From positions 1-11,043 of the forward strand of contig DAINCF010000221.1 of the NCBI GenBank assembly GCA_036732565.1: a stretch of 11,043 nt of DNA, given 5' to 3'. The translations under genes and the position numbers were made by a program. A model generated the notes under the pieces. It did no database searches, was not told where the DNA came from, and worked only from the letters and a program-made list of their open reading frames with translations. The stretch comes from JAIVJN01 sp036732565. Lineage in GTDB: Bacteria; Acidobacteriota; Vicinamibacteria; Vicinamibacterales; UBA2999. Positions 1 to 8,580 of the stretch are shown here, in pieces; position 1 is the first letter of the stretch, and the number at the start of each line of letters is the position of its first letter.

Positions 1-1368
1 ACGGGCGCCACACCGCTGATGCTGGCGTCGCAGAACGGCGACACCGCGGCGATCGCGGCGCTGATCGATGGCGGGGCCAAGGTCAACGCCACCGAGTCCG
101 AGCGCGAGCATACAGCGCTGATGTTCGCCACCGCCGCGAACCGTCTGCCGGCCGTGAAGCTCCTGCTGGAGCGCGGCGCGGATCCGAGCGCCGCGACCAA
201 GGTCACCGACCTGTCAGCGCTGAGCCGCGCCGGCAGCAACCCCGACGGCCGCAACCTGCCGAGCGTGCGTGAAGGTCGCTCCGGCGGGAACTCCGCCCCT
301 GATGCCGCCGCGCCGCCGAGTGGCCAGGCCAGGCCCGCGCCGCGCGTGCGGATGCCCGGGGTCGATCGGCAGTACTTCATCAACGAGCTGGTCCACGCGC
401 AGGGCGGCATGACGCCGCTGCTGTTCGCCGCGCGACAGGGATACGCCGACATCGCCAAGACGCTGCTCGACGCCGGCGTCGACGTCAATCTCACCAAGGG
501 CGGCGACAATACCTCGCCGCTCCTGATCGCGACGATCAACGGTCATTACGATCTCGGCAAGCTGCTGCTGGAGCGCGGCGCCGACCCGAACATCGCCAGC
601 GAGAACGGCGTGGCGCCGCTCTATGCGGTGGTCAACCTGAAGTGGGCGCAGGAGTCGGGCTACCCGCAGCCGTGGGCGCATCTGGACCAGCAGATCGCTT
701 ACCTGGACTACATGAAGCTGTTGCTCGACAAAGGCGCCAACCCGGACGCGCGCGTGAGCAAGAAGGTGTGGTACTCGGGCTACAACTTCGACCTGTCAGG
801 CGTCGACGAAGTGGGCGCGACCGCGTTCTGGCGCGCCGCGTATGGCTCCGACGTAGGGGCAATGAAGCTGTTGGTGTCGTATGGCGCCGATACTCATCTC
901 GGCACGATCAAGCCGCCGGGTCGCCCGCGCACTGGCGACGTCGATGTCCGCCAGGTGACCGATGTCTCCGGTACGCCGGAAGTTCCGATCGGGGGCCCGG
1001 CCGTTCCGCCGCTGCAGGCAGCCGCCGGCGCCGGATACGGCGAGGGCTTTGCCGCCAACTCGCATCGCTTTGCACCCGGCGGAATGCTCGCCGCGGTGAA
1101 GTACCTCGTCGAGGAGCTGGGCGCGGACGTCAACCAGCGTGACCACGAAGGCAACACGGTGCTGCATCAGGCCGCAACGCGCGGCGATAACGAGATGATT
1201 CAGTATCTGGTGGCGAAGGGGGCCGACGTGATGGCCGTCAACCGCGAGGGGCAGACCACCGTCGATATGGCCAACGGTCCCGTCCAGCGGACGCAGCCGT
1301 TCCCCGAGACGATCGCTCTGCTCGAGAAGCTCGGCGCCAAGAACAATCACAAGTGCTTGTCGTGCTGA
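1..1368 (+). CDS. Ankyrin-repeat protein, 5' end outside the window
   Basis: The frame is open from base 1, and its first codons already read TGATPLMLASQNGD, the start of an ankyrin repeat, so the ATG at 19 is internal and the true start lies upstream. The visible part is 455 residues. Counting from the first visible codon, about nine ankyrin units can be seen near 1-33, 36-66, 135-167, 170-203, 204-254, 271-306, 334-384, 385-417 and 418-447, with repeated cores such as LLLERGADP and YLVAKGADV. A 65-residue linker rich in Pro, Ala, Arg and Gly (about 70-134) separates units two and three, and units five to seven carry shorter insertions. The protein ends in KCLSC. Ankyrin stacks are protein-binding scaffolds, and no catalytic domain is visible. 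The partner and cell location are unknown because the N-terminus, which could hold a signal peptide, is missing. Confidence 0.9.
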   Translation, partial: TGATPLMLASQNGDTAAIAALIDGGAKVNATESEREHTALMFATAANRLPAVKLLLERGADPSAATKVTDLSALSRAGSNPDGRNLPSVREGRSGGNSAPDAAAPPSGQARPAPRVRMPGVDRQYFINELVHAQGGMTPLLFAARQGYADIAKTLLDAGVDVNLTKGGDNTSPLLIATINGHYDLGKLLLERGADPNIASENGVAPLYAVVNLKWAQESGYPQPWAHLDQQIAYLDYMKLLLDKGANPDARVSKKVWYSGYNFDLSGVDEVGATAFWRAAYGSDVGAMKLLVSYGADTHLGTIKPPGRPRTGDVDVRQVTDVSGTPEVPIGGPAVPPLQAAAGAGYGEGFAANSHRFAPGGMLAAVKYLVEELGADVNQRDHEGNTVLHQAATRGDNEMIQYLVAKGADVMAVNREGQTTVDMANGPVQRTQPFPETIALLEKLGAKNNHKCLSC

Positions 1369-1376
1369 ACCCGTCG

Positions 1377-1552
1377 GTTCCGTACGGTGGTTTCCCACGA
1401 GCGTGCCGCACGCCTGTGCCGCGCGGAGGTTCGGTTCCAAAGGACGTTCCGCACGAAGGTTCTGTTCGCGACGCGTGTTCTCAGATTCGTGCGGGACTGA
1501 ACCTCTGTGTGGCACGCATGTGAGGAACCCTGTGGTAACCTTCGTGTGGAAC
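1377..1552. repeat. Degenerate inverted and direct repeats between convergent genes
   Basis: The gap between the ankyrin gene and the convergent pseudo-receiver holds related short segments. GTTCCGCACGAAGGTT at 1446-1461 matches the reverse complement of 1537-1552 at 15 of 16 positions. A weaker direct copy lies at 1377-1393 (13 of 17 matching), and fragments of GGTTCC/GGAACC recur between them. The 75-base spacing is too long for a simple terminator hairpin, and no T-tract follows. It could be a decayed repeat element or a bidirectional transcription-end region. Confidence 0.5.
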
Positions 1553-1561
1553 CAGCGGAAA

Positions 1562-1924
1562 TCAGTTGATCGATCCAACCGTCGCCATCATCTGCACGCC
1601 CGCGCGTGAGATGCTGGTGTCCGCTTCGTCTGTTTCCTCGTTCACATCCGGCACGTATGAGAGCACTGGGATAGCGGCCGTGCGCGGGTCGAGTCGCAAC
1701 ATCGACAGCAGCGAGAAGCCGCGCGGCTCATCGAGCCCGAGATTGACGACGACGAGATCGGGGCGCATGGCGAGCACGGTCGCATAGGGCTCGTCATTCA
1801 TCGCAACGAACTCGACCGCCCACCGCGGCCCGTCGAGCAGCATCTCGACGGCGGAGAGGACCTGATTGCCCCCGCCGACGATGAGCGCTAGCTGCGAACC
1901 CGCTGAACGAGGCTGAAGAGTCAT
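1562..1924 (-). CDS. Receiver-like protein lacking phosphorylation residues (pseudo-receiver)
   Basis: This 120-residue, single-domain protein follows the pattern of a response-regulator receiver. Strand one is LALIVGGG (12-19), the middle strand is PDLVVVNLGL (55-64), then comes a PRGF turn and a helix SLLSMLRLDPRT, and the next strand is IPVLSYV (85-91). Receivers normally have an acidic pair after strand one, an Asp at the end of strand three and a Lys after strand five. Here the acidic pair is replaced by Gly17-Gly19 and the phospho-Asp by Asn61, Ser89 holds the Thr/Ser position, and the whole protein contains no Lys. It should therefore not be phosphorylated by the usual route. The C-terminus is short, with little or no helix five. 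There is no output domain, so it probably acts by protein contact. GGGGG (5 bases upstream) and GGAAGAG (11 bases upstream) are candidate ribosome-binding sequences for this ATG. It is divergent from the aldehyde dehydrogenase. The fold assignment comes from pattern only. Confidence 0.75.
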   Translation of the reverse strand: MTLQPRSAGSQLALIVGGGNQVLSAVEMLLDGPRWAVEFVAMNDEPYATVLAMRPDLVVVNLGLDEPRGFSLLSMLRLDPRTAAIPVLSYVPDVNEETDEADTSISRAGVQMMATVGSIN

Positions 1925-2090
1925 TTGAACCCCCGCTCTTCCTTAATACAAGATTCGATCCACTTACAAACTGCCGTCATCCCCCTATTTGCGCCAGAAT
2001 TCTGGGGGTTGGGTGACTATCCGTCTGCAAACGGTGTCAAAACCGCCAGTGTGTCCCGCCGATTAGTGGCGGTCGCGTAAGATCCGTTGC
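1925..2090. promoter_or_regulatory. Divergent intergenic region with a 12-base palindrome
   Basis: This region separates the pseudo-receiver (-) from the aldehyde dehydrogenase (+), so it must hold both promoters. A perfect palindrome, CCAGAATTCTGG, sits at 1994-2005 and is a candidate operator. For the + gene a TAAGAT box at 2078-2083 ends seven bases before the ATG at 2091 with no clear Shine-Dalgarno sequence, which would fit a leaderless transcript. For the - gene TTGACA (2040-2035) has no convincing -10 partner at normal spacing, and TATTAA (1948-1943) has only a weak -35. These are weak matches, and promoter consensus in this phylum is uncertain. Confidence 0.35.
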
Positions 2091-3622
<1,532 letters not shown>

Positions 3623-3626
<4 letters not shown>

Positions 3627-3650
3627 GGGCGGTTCGCGAACCGCCCCTAC
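3623..3650. repeat. Perfect 28-base palindrome containing the dehydrogenase stop codon
   Basis: The left half GTAGGGGCGGTTCG is followed directly by its exact reverse complement. The TAG stop of the aldehyde dehydrogenase is bases 2-4 of this palindrome. A copy identical over 26 bases lies at 7045-7070, so the two copies bracket the TonB-dependent receptor gene. No T-tract follows, so it does not look like a standard intrinsic terminator, although a long GC stem could still slow polymerase or protect the 3' end of the mRNA. Confidence 0.9.
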
Positions 3651-3660
3651 GTCCGTCCCC

Positions 3661-3800
3661 TGAACGCGAAGGACACCAAGCACACGAGTGAACGCAAAGA
3701 CACCAAGGGCACCAAGGAATTTTCCTTGCCAAGAATTCTTGGTGTCCTCGTGCCTTTGTGGCCAAGTATCTTCGTGAACTTCGTGTCTTTGTGGCTCCTC
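3661..3800. repeat. Imperfect long hairpin repeat of the CACGAAG/CACCAAG type, copy 1
   Basis: The left arm (about 3661-3719) is made of units like AAGGACACCAAG and AAAGACACCAAGG. The right arm (about 3722-3796) carries the complementary TTGGTGTC, GCCTTTGTGG and CTTCGTGTC units. At the centre are AAGGAA/TTCCTT (3714-3727) and the perfect palindrome CCAAGAATTCTTGG (3729-3742). The right arm from 3752 to 3794 closely matches 8517-8561 of the second copy. It lies between the convergent ends of the aldehyde dehydrogenase and the TonB-dependent receptor. The short reading frames across it are side effects of the repeat. Confidence 0.8.
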
Positions 3801-3804
3801 GTCT

Positions 3805-6780
3805 TTAAAACGCGAACCGTGCGCCCAGGCGGAGCTGGAACGGCGCTTGGTACATCTGTCCCGATACGTTCGCCGAGGTCGGCGTGCCGAAATCGGGGTT
3901 GGTGTCACCGAACGAGGGGAACTCCGTCGCGGCGTTGTAGTCCGTGACGCGGCGAATGTTGAACAGGTTGAACACATCAGCCAGCAGCGTGACCTTGCGA
4001 GCACCGAAGTTGATCGCGTAGCTGGCTTGCAGGTCTATTTGCGTCTCGAACGGGGTTCGCGCCTTGAACCCCTCGAACGTCTCGAAGCCCTCGCCCCGTT
4101 GCGTCTCCGGGATCTCGCTGTCGTTGGTGTAGTTTGGATTCGCGGCAAGGGCCGTGAGCGGCTTTCCCGAGCCGAGTCGCAGCGACAGACTGACACCCAG
4201 ACCATTGTCGAAGGTACGGTTGCCAGTGAGCTTGACCTGGTGCGGGCGGTCGAGCGGCAGGCGGCCCTCACCCAGCGCACCGAGATACCGGATATCCCCA
4301 CGATAGAAGAGCCCGGCACCAAAGTCCGTGTAGTTCGGATCGTTGGTTGGGAAGTCGAAGAGCGACGTGATGCCCGGATCCGACTGCCCGTTGTCTTCGC
4401 GGTAGAACCCTTCGTAGTTGCCGAACAGCCGCGACCATCGATAGCTTCCCAGCAGCGCCCAACCGCCGCCGAAGCGGCGATCGACGGTGAGCTCGACGGC
4501 GTCGTAGGTGTGATTGGGATCCTCGAACGACACGGGCAGCATTCCCGGCACTTGGTTGACGGCAGTCTTGGCGTTCGGATTGGTCAGGATGTAGTCGGTC
4601 GAGCACGCGTCGTCCACGCCGAAGTCACACGCCGCGACCGAGTACGGAGCGATATCCTCGAGCACGCGGCCGACGTTCCGGTGGATGTACCGGACGCCGA
4701 CGTTCGTGTTGGGAAACGCCTCGAACTCGAACCCGGCGACGACTTCGTCTTGATACGACAGCTTGGTGTCGGGATCGATGAGGTCGGCGCCCAGGCCGGC
4801 GACGATGTAGTGTTGGGTGATCGGTCCCAAGCCAGGAGCCTGAGTCGCGACGCCGTTCGGAATCGGCTGGGTCAGATTGGCATCGAAATAGTCGCCTCGG
4901 GTGAAGCCAGCATCGCCGGAAAGCGCACGGGCCGCCAGGTCGTTCGGAATGCGCGCGTAGAACCGTCCCCAGTTGCCGTACAGCTTGCTCTTGCCGTTGC
5001 CGAGGATGTCGAAGATGGCGCCGATGCGGGGCGCCCAATTGTTGTCGAGCGCGAACTCATCGAGCGTCTCTCCGGTCGTGGTCGTCAGTTCTTCGAACGT
5101 GCCAAGCAGCGATTGCTGCTCGTAGCGCAGACCGACGTTGATCGTCAGGCGATCGGTGGCGTGCCACTGATCCTGCACGAAGAAGCTCTGATAGCTCTGT
5201 GTCGTCAGCCGTTCTTCGTTGAAGTTCGCGCGCGTCACGCGGTAGATGCGGCCGAAGTTGACATCCGGTACGATCGACACGCTCGCGCCAGTGGCGGTCC
5301 GCGTTCCGTCCGGAGCAACGAAGGTCGGCCCGGTCCTCTTGTTGACCTGAGAGAACTCGACGTCCTCGTAGAGGAAGCCACCTTTGATGGAGTGATCGCC
5401 AAGGATATAGGTCAGCTTGGCGGCGTACTGCTGGTTGGTGCTCTTGTTCCCCGCTTCGTATCCACCGATGCCGCCGGTGATGATGTTCGGGACTACCGTG
5501 GTGTCGGTCACCCGCCATTCGTCGATGGGAGGTGCTTCGGAGATCGTGTTGTAGGCTCGCGCGTAGCTGCCTTCGAGCAGAACGTTGGGCGTCAGCACGC
5601 CGTCGTAACGCGCGGTCTGATTGTGGCCACCGTAATCGATCTCGCTGAACGACGAGGTGTCCTGCACCAACAACGCGCTCGTGCGCTGTGACCCGAGCTC
5701 GCCGTGCGACGGATCGCCGAAGAACGACGCATCGAGGCGGTGTGAAGCCGCTAATTGGTAGGTACCCTTGGCCGAGTAGGACTGCTGCCTGCGCTTGCGA
5801 TCGACCTCACCAAGCGACTCCAGCGGGAACCCCTCAGGCGCGATGAGCGTCCGTGTCTCCCACGCAGGGTTATAGGCACCGAAGAAGAATAGTTTGTCCC
5901 GGACGATCGGACCGCCGACCTCGCCGCCGACGTCCGAGCGCTCCGTCGCGACGGTGTTCACCGTACCGTTGTCCGTCTGGAATGTCTTCCACTCGCTTTC
6001 CAGGGCGTCCGGCTGCGCGTAGCCGAACAGCGAGCCTTTGATCTGATTGGTGCCGCTCTTGGTGACGACATTCACGACGCCGCCAAGCGCTTGTCCGTAC
6101 TCGGCCTCGTAGCCGCCGGTCTTCACCTGAATCTCCTTGATGAAGTCGAACGGCGTGGCTGAGCCGAGCGAGCCGAAGATGATCGAGTACGACCCGACGG
6201 CGCCGTACCCGGTATTGGTGACGTTGACGCCATCGATCACATAGAGATTGTCCAGGCCGGAGCCGCCCGACATCGACGGGTTGGCCGTGCCGACGGATCC
6301 ACCGCTGCTGACGCCGGGCGCCAGATACAACGCGTCGGTGAAGCGGCGTCCGATCGGGACGCGTGATAGCAAGTCGCTGTCGAGCACCGAGCCGGTGGTC
6401 GTGGAGGTCAGGTCGATGACGGCAGTGCTGCCGGTGACTTCGACGACTTCCGTGAGTCCACCGATCTCCATCTTGACGTTCACATTCGCCGTTTGTCCGA
6501 GCACAACCGCGATGTTCGAGATCTCCACGGCCTTGAAGCCCTGCAGCTCGGCTCTGACCGTATAGCTCCCCGGCACCAGGAATGGCGCCTGGAAGCGGCC
6601 TTCTTCGTCGGTCGCGAACGCCTTGGAGCCCTGCGGGCCGGTCACCGTCACTGTGGCGAAGGGCACTGCGAGGCCCTGGGTATCTGTTAGGCGACCCGTC
6701 AGCGTGCCGGTTGTCGTTTGGGCGACTGCCAAAGCCGGCAGCAAAAGCGCAAGCAGCCAGACGCTCATGCGTATGCGCAT
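3805..6780 (-). CDS. Oar-like TonB-dependent outer-membrane receptor
   Basis: A complete 991-residue receptor. Residues 1-20 form a signal peptide (MRIRM, a hydrophobic core, and cleavage after AVA before QTT). Residues 24-105 form a carboxypeptidase-regulatory-like beta domain (GTLTGRLTDTQG, GRFQAPFLVPGSY). A likely TonB-contact segment EVVEVTG follows at 111-117. The plug is about 125-245, with LYVIDGVNVTNT and GGVVNVVTKSGTN. The rest is a long beta-barrel ending in QLRLGARFAF, with the terminal aromatic residue expected of outer-membrane barrels. Receptors of this type use TonB energy to import large or chelated ligands, and the ligand here is unknown. No SusD-like lipoprotein is adjacent, so this is not a SusCD pair. 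The start is supported by GGAG six bases before the ATG. Its 3' end abuts the hairpin repeat at 3661-3800, and identical palindromes lie on both sides of the gene. Confidence 0.95.
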   Translation of the reverse strand: MRIRMSVWLLALLLPALAVAQTTTGTLTGRLTDTQGLAVPFATVTVTGPQGSKAFATDEEGRFQAPFLVPGSYTVRAELQGFKAVEISNIAVVLGQTANVNVKMEIGGLTEVVEVTGSTAVIDLTSTTTGSVLDSDLLSRVPIGRRFTDALYLAPGVSSGGSVGTANPSMSGGSGLDNLYVIDGVNVTNTGYGAVGSYSIIFGSLGSATPFDFIKEIQVKTGGYEAEYGQALGGVVNVVTKSGTNQIKGSLFGYAQPDALESEWKTFQTDNGTVNTVATERSDVGGEVGGPIVRDKLFFFGAYNPAWETRTLIAPEGFPLESLGEVDRKRRQQSYSAKGTYQLAASHRLDASFFGDPSHGELGSQRTSALLVQDTSSFSEIDYGGHNQTARYDGVLTPNVLLEGSYARAYNTISEAPPIDEWRVTDTTVVPNIITGGIGGYEAGNKSTNQQYAAKLTYILGDHSIKGGFLYEDVEFSQVNKRTGPTFVAPDGTRTATGASVSIVPDVNFGRIYRVTRANFNEERLTTQSYQSFFVQDQWHATDRLTINVGLRYEQQSLLGTFEELTTTTGETLDEFALDNNWAPRIGAIFDILGNGKSKLYGNWGRFYARIPNDLAARALSGDAGFTRGDYFDANLTQPIPNGVATQAPGLGPITQHYIVAGLGADLIDPDTKLSYQDEVVAGFEFEAFPNTNVGVRYIHRNVGRVLEDIAPYSVAACDFGVDDACSTDYILTNPNAKTAVNQVPGMLPVSFEDPNHTYDAVELTVDRRFGGGWALLGSYRWSRLFGNYEGFYREDNGQSDPGITSLFDFPTNDPNYTDFGAGLFYRGDIRYLGALGEGRLPLDRPHQVKLTGNRTFDNGLGVSLSLRLGSGKPLTALAANPNYTNDSEIPETQRGEGFETFEGFKARTPFETQIDLQASYAINFGARKVTLLADVFNLFNIRRVTDYNAATEFPSFGDTNPDFGTPTSANVSGQMYQAPFQLRLGARFAF

Positions 6781-6895
6781 GTCGTTCTCCTCTCCTTCCT
6801 ATGAAAAAACAAAACCGAACAGGTGGTAGGTAGGAAAGTCCATGCCATTTGAGCCGTGAAGACATCCCGTGACATTTCGCTCGTTTTGCGTCTTC

Positions 6896-6951
6896 GGTAG
6901 CGTTGCCGCTTCGGAGCTACCAAGAAACCGGTAGCGACGATCCAAATCGTC
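6896..6951 (-). promoter_or_regulatory. Cluster of mutually exclusive hairpins upstream of the receptor gene
   Basis: On the + strand GGTAGC (6896-6901), GCTACC (6916-6921) and GGTAGC (6930-6935) occur in turn, so the central segment can pair with either neighbour. They are followed directly by a perfect stem GACGAT-CCAA-ATCGTC (6936-6951). If the receptor transcript starts upstream of about 6951, this would be an RNA leader with two competing stems 116-171 bases before the ATG. It matches no riboswitch class I recognise. Chance short repeats in GC-rich DNA remain a real alternative. Confidence 0.3.
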
Positions 6952-7044
6952 AGATCGTTCAGGGATGAATCGTTTTATTGAGGGCTGGAATGCCTGAACA
7001 AGATGTCGAGTGACAAAAAGAGGGACGATGTCGGAGCGCCGGCA

Positions 7045-7070
7045 TAGGGGCGGTTCGCGAACCGCCCCTA
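7045..7070. repeat. Perfect 26-base palindrome, second copy
   Basis: TAGGGGCGGTTCG (7045-7057) is followed by its exact reverse complement. It is identical to the inner 26 bases of the palindrome at 3623-3650. Here it sits in intergenic DNA and does not overlap a gene. The two copies are about 3.4 kb apart and flank the TonB-dependent receptor. Confidence 0.9.
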
Positions 7071-7073
7071 CAA

Positions 7074-7119
7074 CGGCTGGCGTAGGAGCGCGAAGGCGGA
7101 AGCCGCGCGAGGCCAGCCG
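7074..7119. repeat. Imperfect hairpin with 8-base perfect outer arms
   Basis: CGGCTGGC at 7074-7081 is the reverse complement of GCCAGCCG at 7112-7119. The interior contains GTAGGAGCGCG and a GC-rich inverted stretch (GCGCG at 7088-7092, CGCGC at 7104-7108). It follows the 26-base palindrome after three bases, so the two may form one composite repeat. No T-tract follows. Confidence 0.6.
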
Positions 7120-7169
7120 AACGGCGTGAGGTCGGGTTTTTGAACGATCGTTTGATATCATGACGAGTT

Positions 7170-8411
7170 ATGCCCGCCCACAAGGTCGTCATCCTTGGCG
7201 CCGCGCGCACGCCCATCGGCCGGTACGGCGGATCGTTCAAGGACACGCATCCCGCGGAGCTCGGGGCAGCGGCCGCGCGGGCGGCCATCGAGCGGGCCGG
7301 GATTACCCCCGCCGATATTCAAGAGACGCTGATGGGCCATGGCCGGCAGGCCGGTTCTGGCCCCAATCCGGCGCGGCAGGTCGGTCGGCGCGCCGGCGTG
7401 CCCGATACGGCGCCCGCCCAGACGATCAACAAGGCCTGCGCGTCGGGGATGCAGGCCGTCGCGTCCGGCGCACAGAGCATCCTGCTCGGCGAGTCCGATG
7501 TCGTATTGGCCGGCGGGATCGAGTCGATGAGCCGGATGCCGTATCTCGTCGACGCCATCGACGCGCGCTGGGGCCACAAGATGGGCCACTTCCAGTTCGT
7601 CGACGCGATGTATCGCGATGGCTTTCACGATCCGCTTTCGAACCTCTTGATGGGCGAGACCGCTGAAGTCCTGGCGCGGCAGTACGGCATCACCCGAATG
7701 GAGTCCGATCAATTCGGCGTGGAGAGTCAGCGGAAGGCGGAAGCCGCACAGAAAGAGGGGCGCTTCACGGCGGAGATCGCGCCCGTGACCCTGGCCGGGA
7801 GAGGCGGGGCTTCCGCCGCCCGGGCTTCGGCAGACAAGTCAGCCCCTGCTACGGTCGTCGACACCGACGAACATCCGCGGCATGGGACGACGCTCGAGGC
7901 GCTGGCGAAGCTCCCGCTCTCGTTTCCCACGGTTGACGGCGAGCCTGGCATCATCACTCCGGGCACCGCGTCGGGGATCACCGATGGCGGCGCCGCGCTC
8001 GTGCTGTCCTCCGATCAGTGGGCCAAGGATCGCGAATTGAAACCGCTGGCGCGGGTGTCCGGCTGGGCCAGCGCCGGCGTCGATCCGCGCATCATGGGCA
8101 TCGGCCCGGTACCGGCCATCAAGCGTCTCGAAGAGCGCTCCGGCTTTACGGTCGACGGCTTCGATCTCGTCGAGATCAACGAAGCGTTCGCGCCGCAGGT
8201 GCTGGCCGTCCTGCGCGACGTGCCGATCGCCCCGGAGAAAGTCAACGTCAACGGCGGAGCCATTGCGCTCGGCCATCCCATCGGCGCCACCGGCGCCCGC
8301 ATCCTCGTGACGCTGCTCTACGAGCTGATGCGACGCGGCGGCGGCTGCGGCCTCGCGACGCTCTGCGTCAGCGGTGGCATGGGGATGGCGATGGTGATCG
8401 AGACGGTTTGA
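7170..8411 (+). CDS. Thiolase (acetyl-CoA C-acyltransferase) with a 13-residue insertion
   Basis: A 413-residue thiolase of the type that cleaves 3-ketoacyl-CoA, or condenses two acyl-CoAs in reverse. The nucleophile is Cys90 in NKACASGMQ. NEAF (337-340), His369 in GGAIALGHP and Cys399 in LCVSGG complete the active site. The start ILGAARTPIGRYGG is the usual thiolase N-terminus and fits the ATG at 7170, although the Shine-Dalgarno sequence is weak. Between PV (205-206) and TTLE (240-243) it has 35 residues, against 22 in the second thiolase of this window. The extra segment, about residues 214-226 (ASAARASADKSAP), precedes the conserved VVDTDEHPR. It is probably first in an operon with the two genes downstream. 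Whether it works in degradation or biosynthesis, and its chain-length preference, cannot be read from the sequence. Confidence 0.93.
   Translation: MPAHKVVILGAARTPIGRYGGSFKDTHPAELGAAAARAAIERAGITPADIQETLMGHGRQAGSGPNPARQVGRRAGVPDTAPAQTINKACASGMQAVASGAQSILLGESDVVLAGGIESMSRMPYLVDAIDARWGHKMGHFQFVDAMYRDGFHDPLSNLLMGETAEVLARQYGITRMESDQFGVESQRKAEAAQKEGRFTAEIAPVTLAGRGGASAARASADKSAPATVVDTDEHPRHGTTLEALAKLPLSFPTVDGEPGIITPGTASGITDGGAALVLSSDQWAKDRELKPLARVSGWASAGVDPRIMGIGPVPAIKRLEERSGFTVDGFDLVEINEAFAPQVLAVLRDVPIAPEKVNVNGGAIALGHPIGATGARILVTLLYELMRRGGGCGLATLCVSGGMGMAMVIETV
7809..7847 (+). repeat. 39-base in-frame insertion in the first thiolase, likely captured repeat DNA
   Basis: These 13 codons have no counterpart in the downstream thiolase and break a normally short loop. 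The DNA has two near repeats, GCTTCCGCC and GCTTCGGCA. With the bases just before it, it forms the inverted pair GGCGG/CCGCC, and it ends AGTCAGCCCCTGCTAC, which resembles the CCCCTAC ends of the palindromic repeats in this window. The length is a multiple of three, so the frame is kept. That it came from a repeat is inference. Confidence 0.5.
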
Positions 8412-8440
8412 AGACGATTTGCCACGACGGCCCAACGGGA

Positions 8441-8563
8441 CACGAAGAAACGTTAGCCACCAAGACACCAAGGCACGAAGAAATCATGTTTGAAGAGTTG
8501 GACTTTGTGTCTTGGTGCCTTTGTGGCCAACGTTCTTCGTGCTCTTCGTGTCTTTCGTGGCGG
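8441..8563. repeat. Imperfect long hairpin repeat of the CACGAAG/CACCAAG type, copy 2
   Basis: The left arm 8441-8480 pairs with 8503-8541 at 34 of 40 positions with one gap, around a 22-base loop. The right side continues to 8563 with CTCTTCGTGTCTTTCGTGGC, which matches copy 1. It fills most of the gap between the first thiolase and the decarboxylating dehydrogenase. An ATG at 8512 inside it opens in frame with the dehydrogenase, but those 23 codons are repeat DNA. Confidence 0.85.
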
Positions 8564-8580
8564 ACGTGACGCGAGGTCAT

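Larger units (their letters stand above)
6781..7169. other. Divergent 389-base non-coding region
   Basis: This region lies between the TonB-dependent receptor (-) and the first thiolase (+), and I find no credible gene in it. It holds the Shine-Dalgarno sequence of the receptor, a cluster of small hairpins at 6896-6951, a copy of the 26-base palindrome at 7045-7070, an imperfect hairpin at 7074-7119, and a 10-base palindrome AACGATCGTT at 7143-7152 just before the thiolase start, which could be an operator. Promoter calls are weak on both strands. Confidence 0.6.

Noticed and set aside
3847..5691. 614-codon open frame on the + strand opposite the TonB-dependent receptor
   Set aside because: It is antisense to a gene with a signal peptide, plug and barrel. 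The translation has no recognisable domain and an Arg/Val-rich composition, as expected for a shadow frame in GC-rich DNA.
5870..6865. 331-codon frame on the - strand overlapping the 5' part of the receptor
   Set aside because: It is in a different frame from the receptor, Arg-rich and low in complexity, with no domain. The receptor frame is clearly the coding one.
7734..7747. A 14-base match between coding DNA of the first thiolase and the hairpin at 7093-7106
   Set aside because: In the thiolase these bases encode KAEA in a normally conserved helix, and short GC-rich matches like this are expected by chance.
8512..8580. In-frame upstream ATG giving a hydrophobic N-terminal extension on the decarboxylating dehydrogenase
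   Set aside because: The codons lie in a hairpin repeat found elsewhere. Family homology starts at GTG 8581, which has a GAGG site in front.
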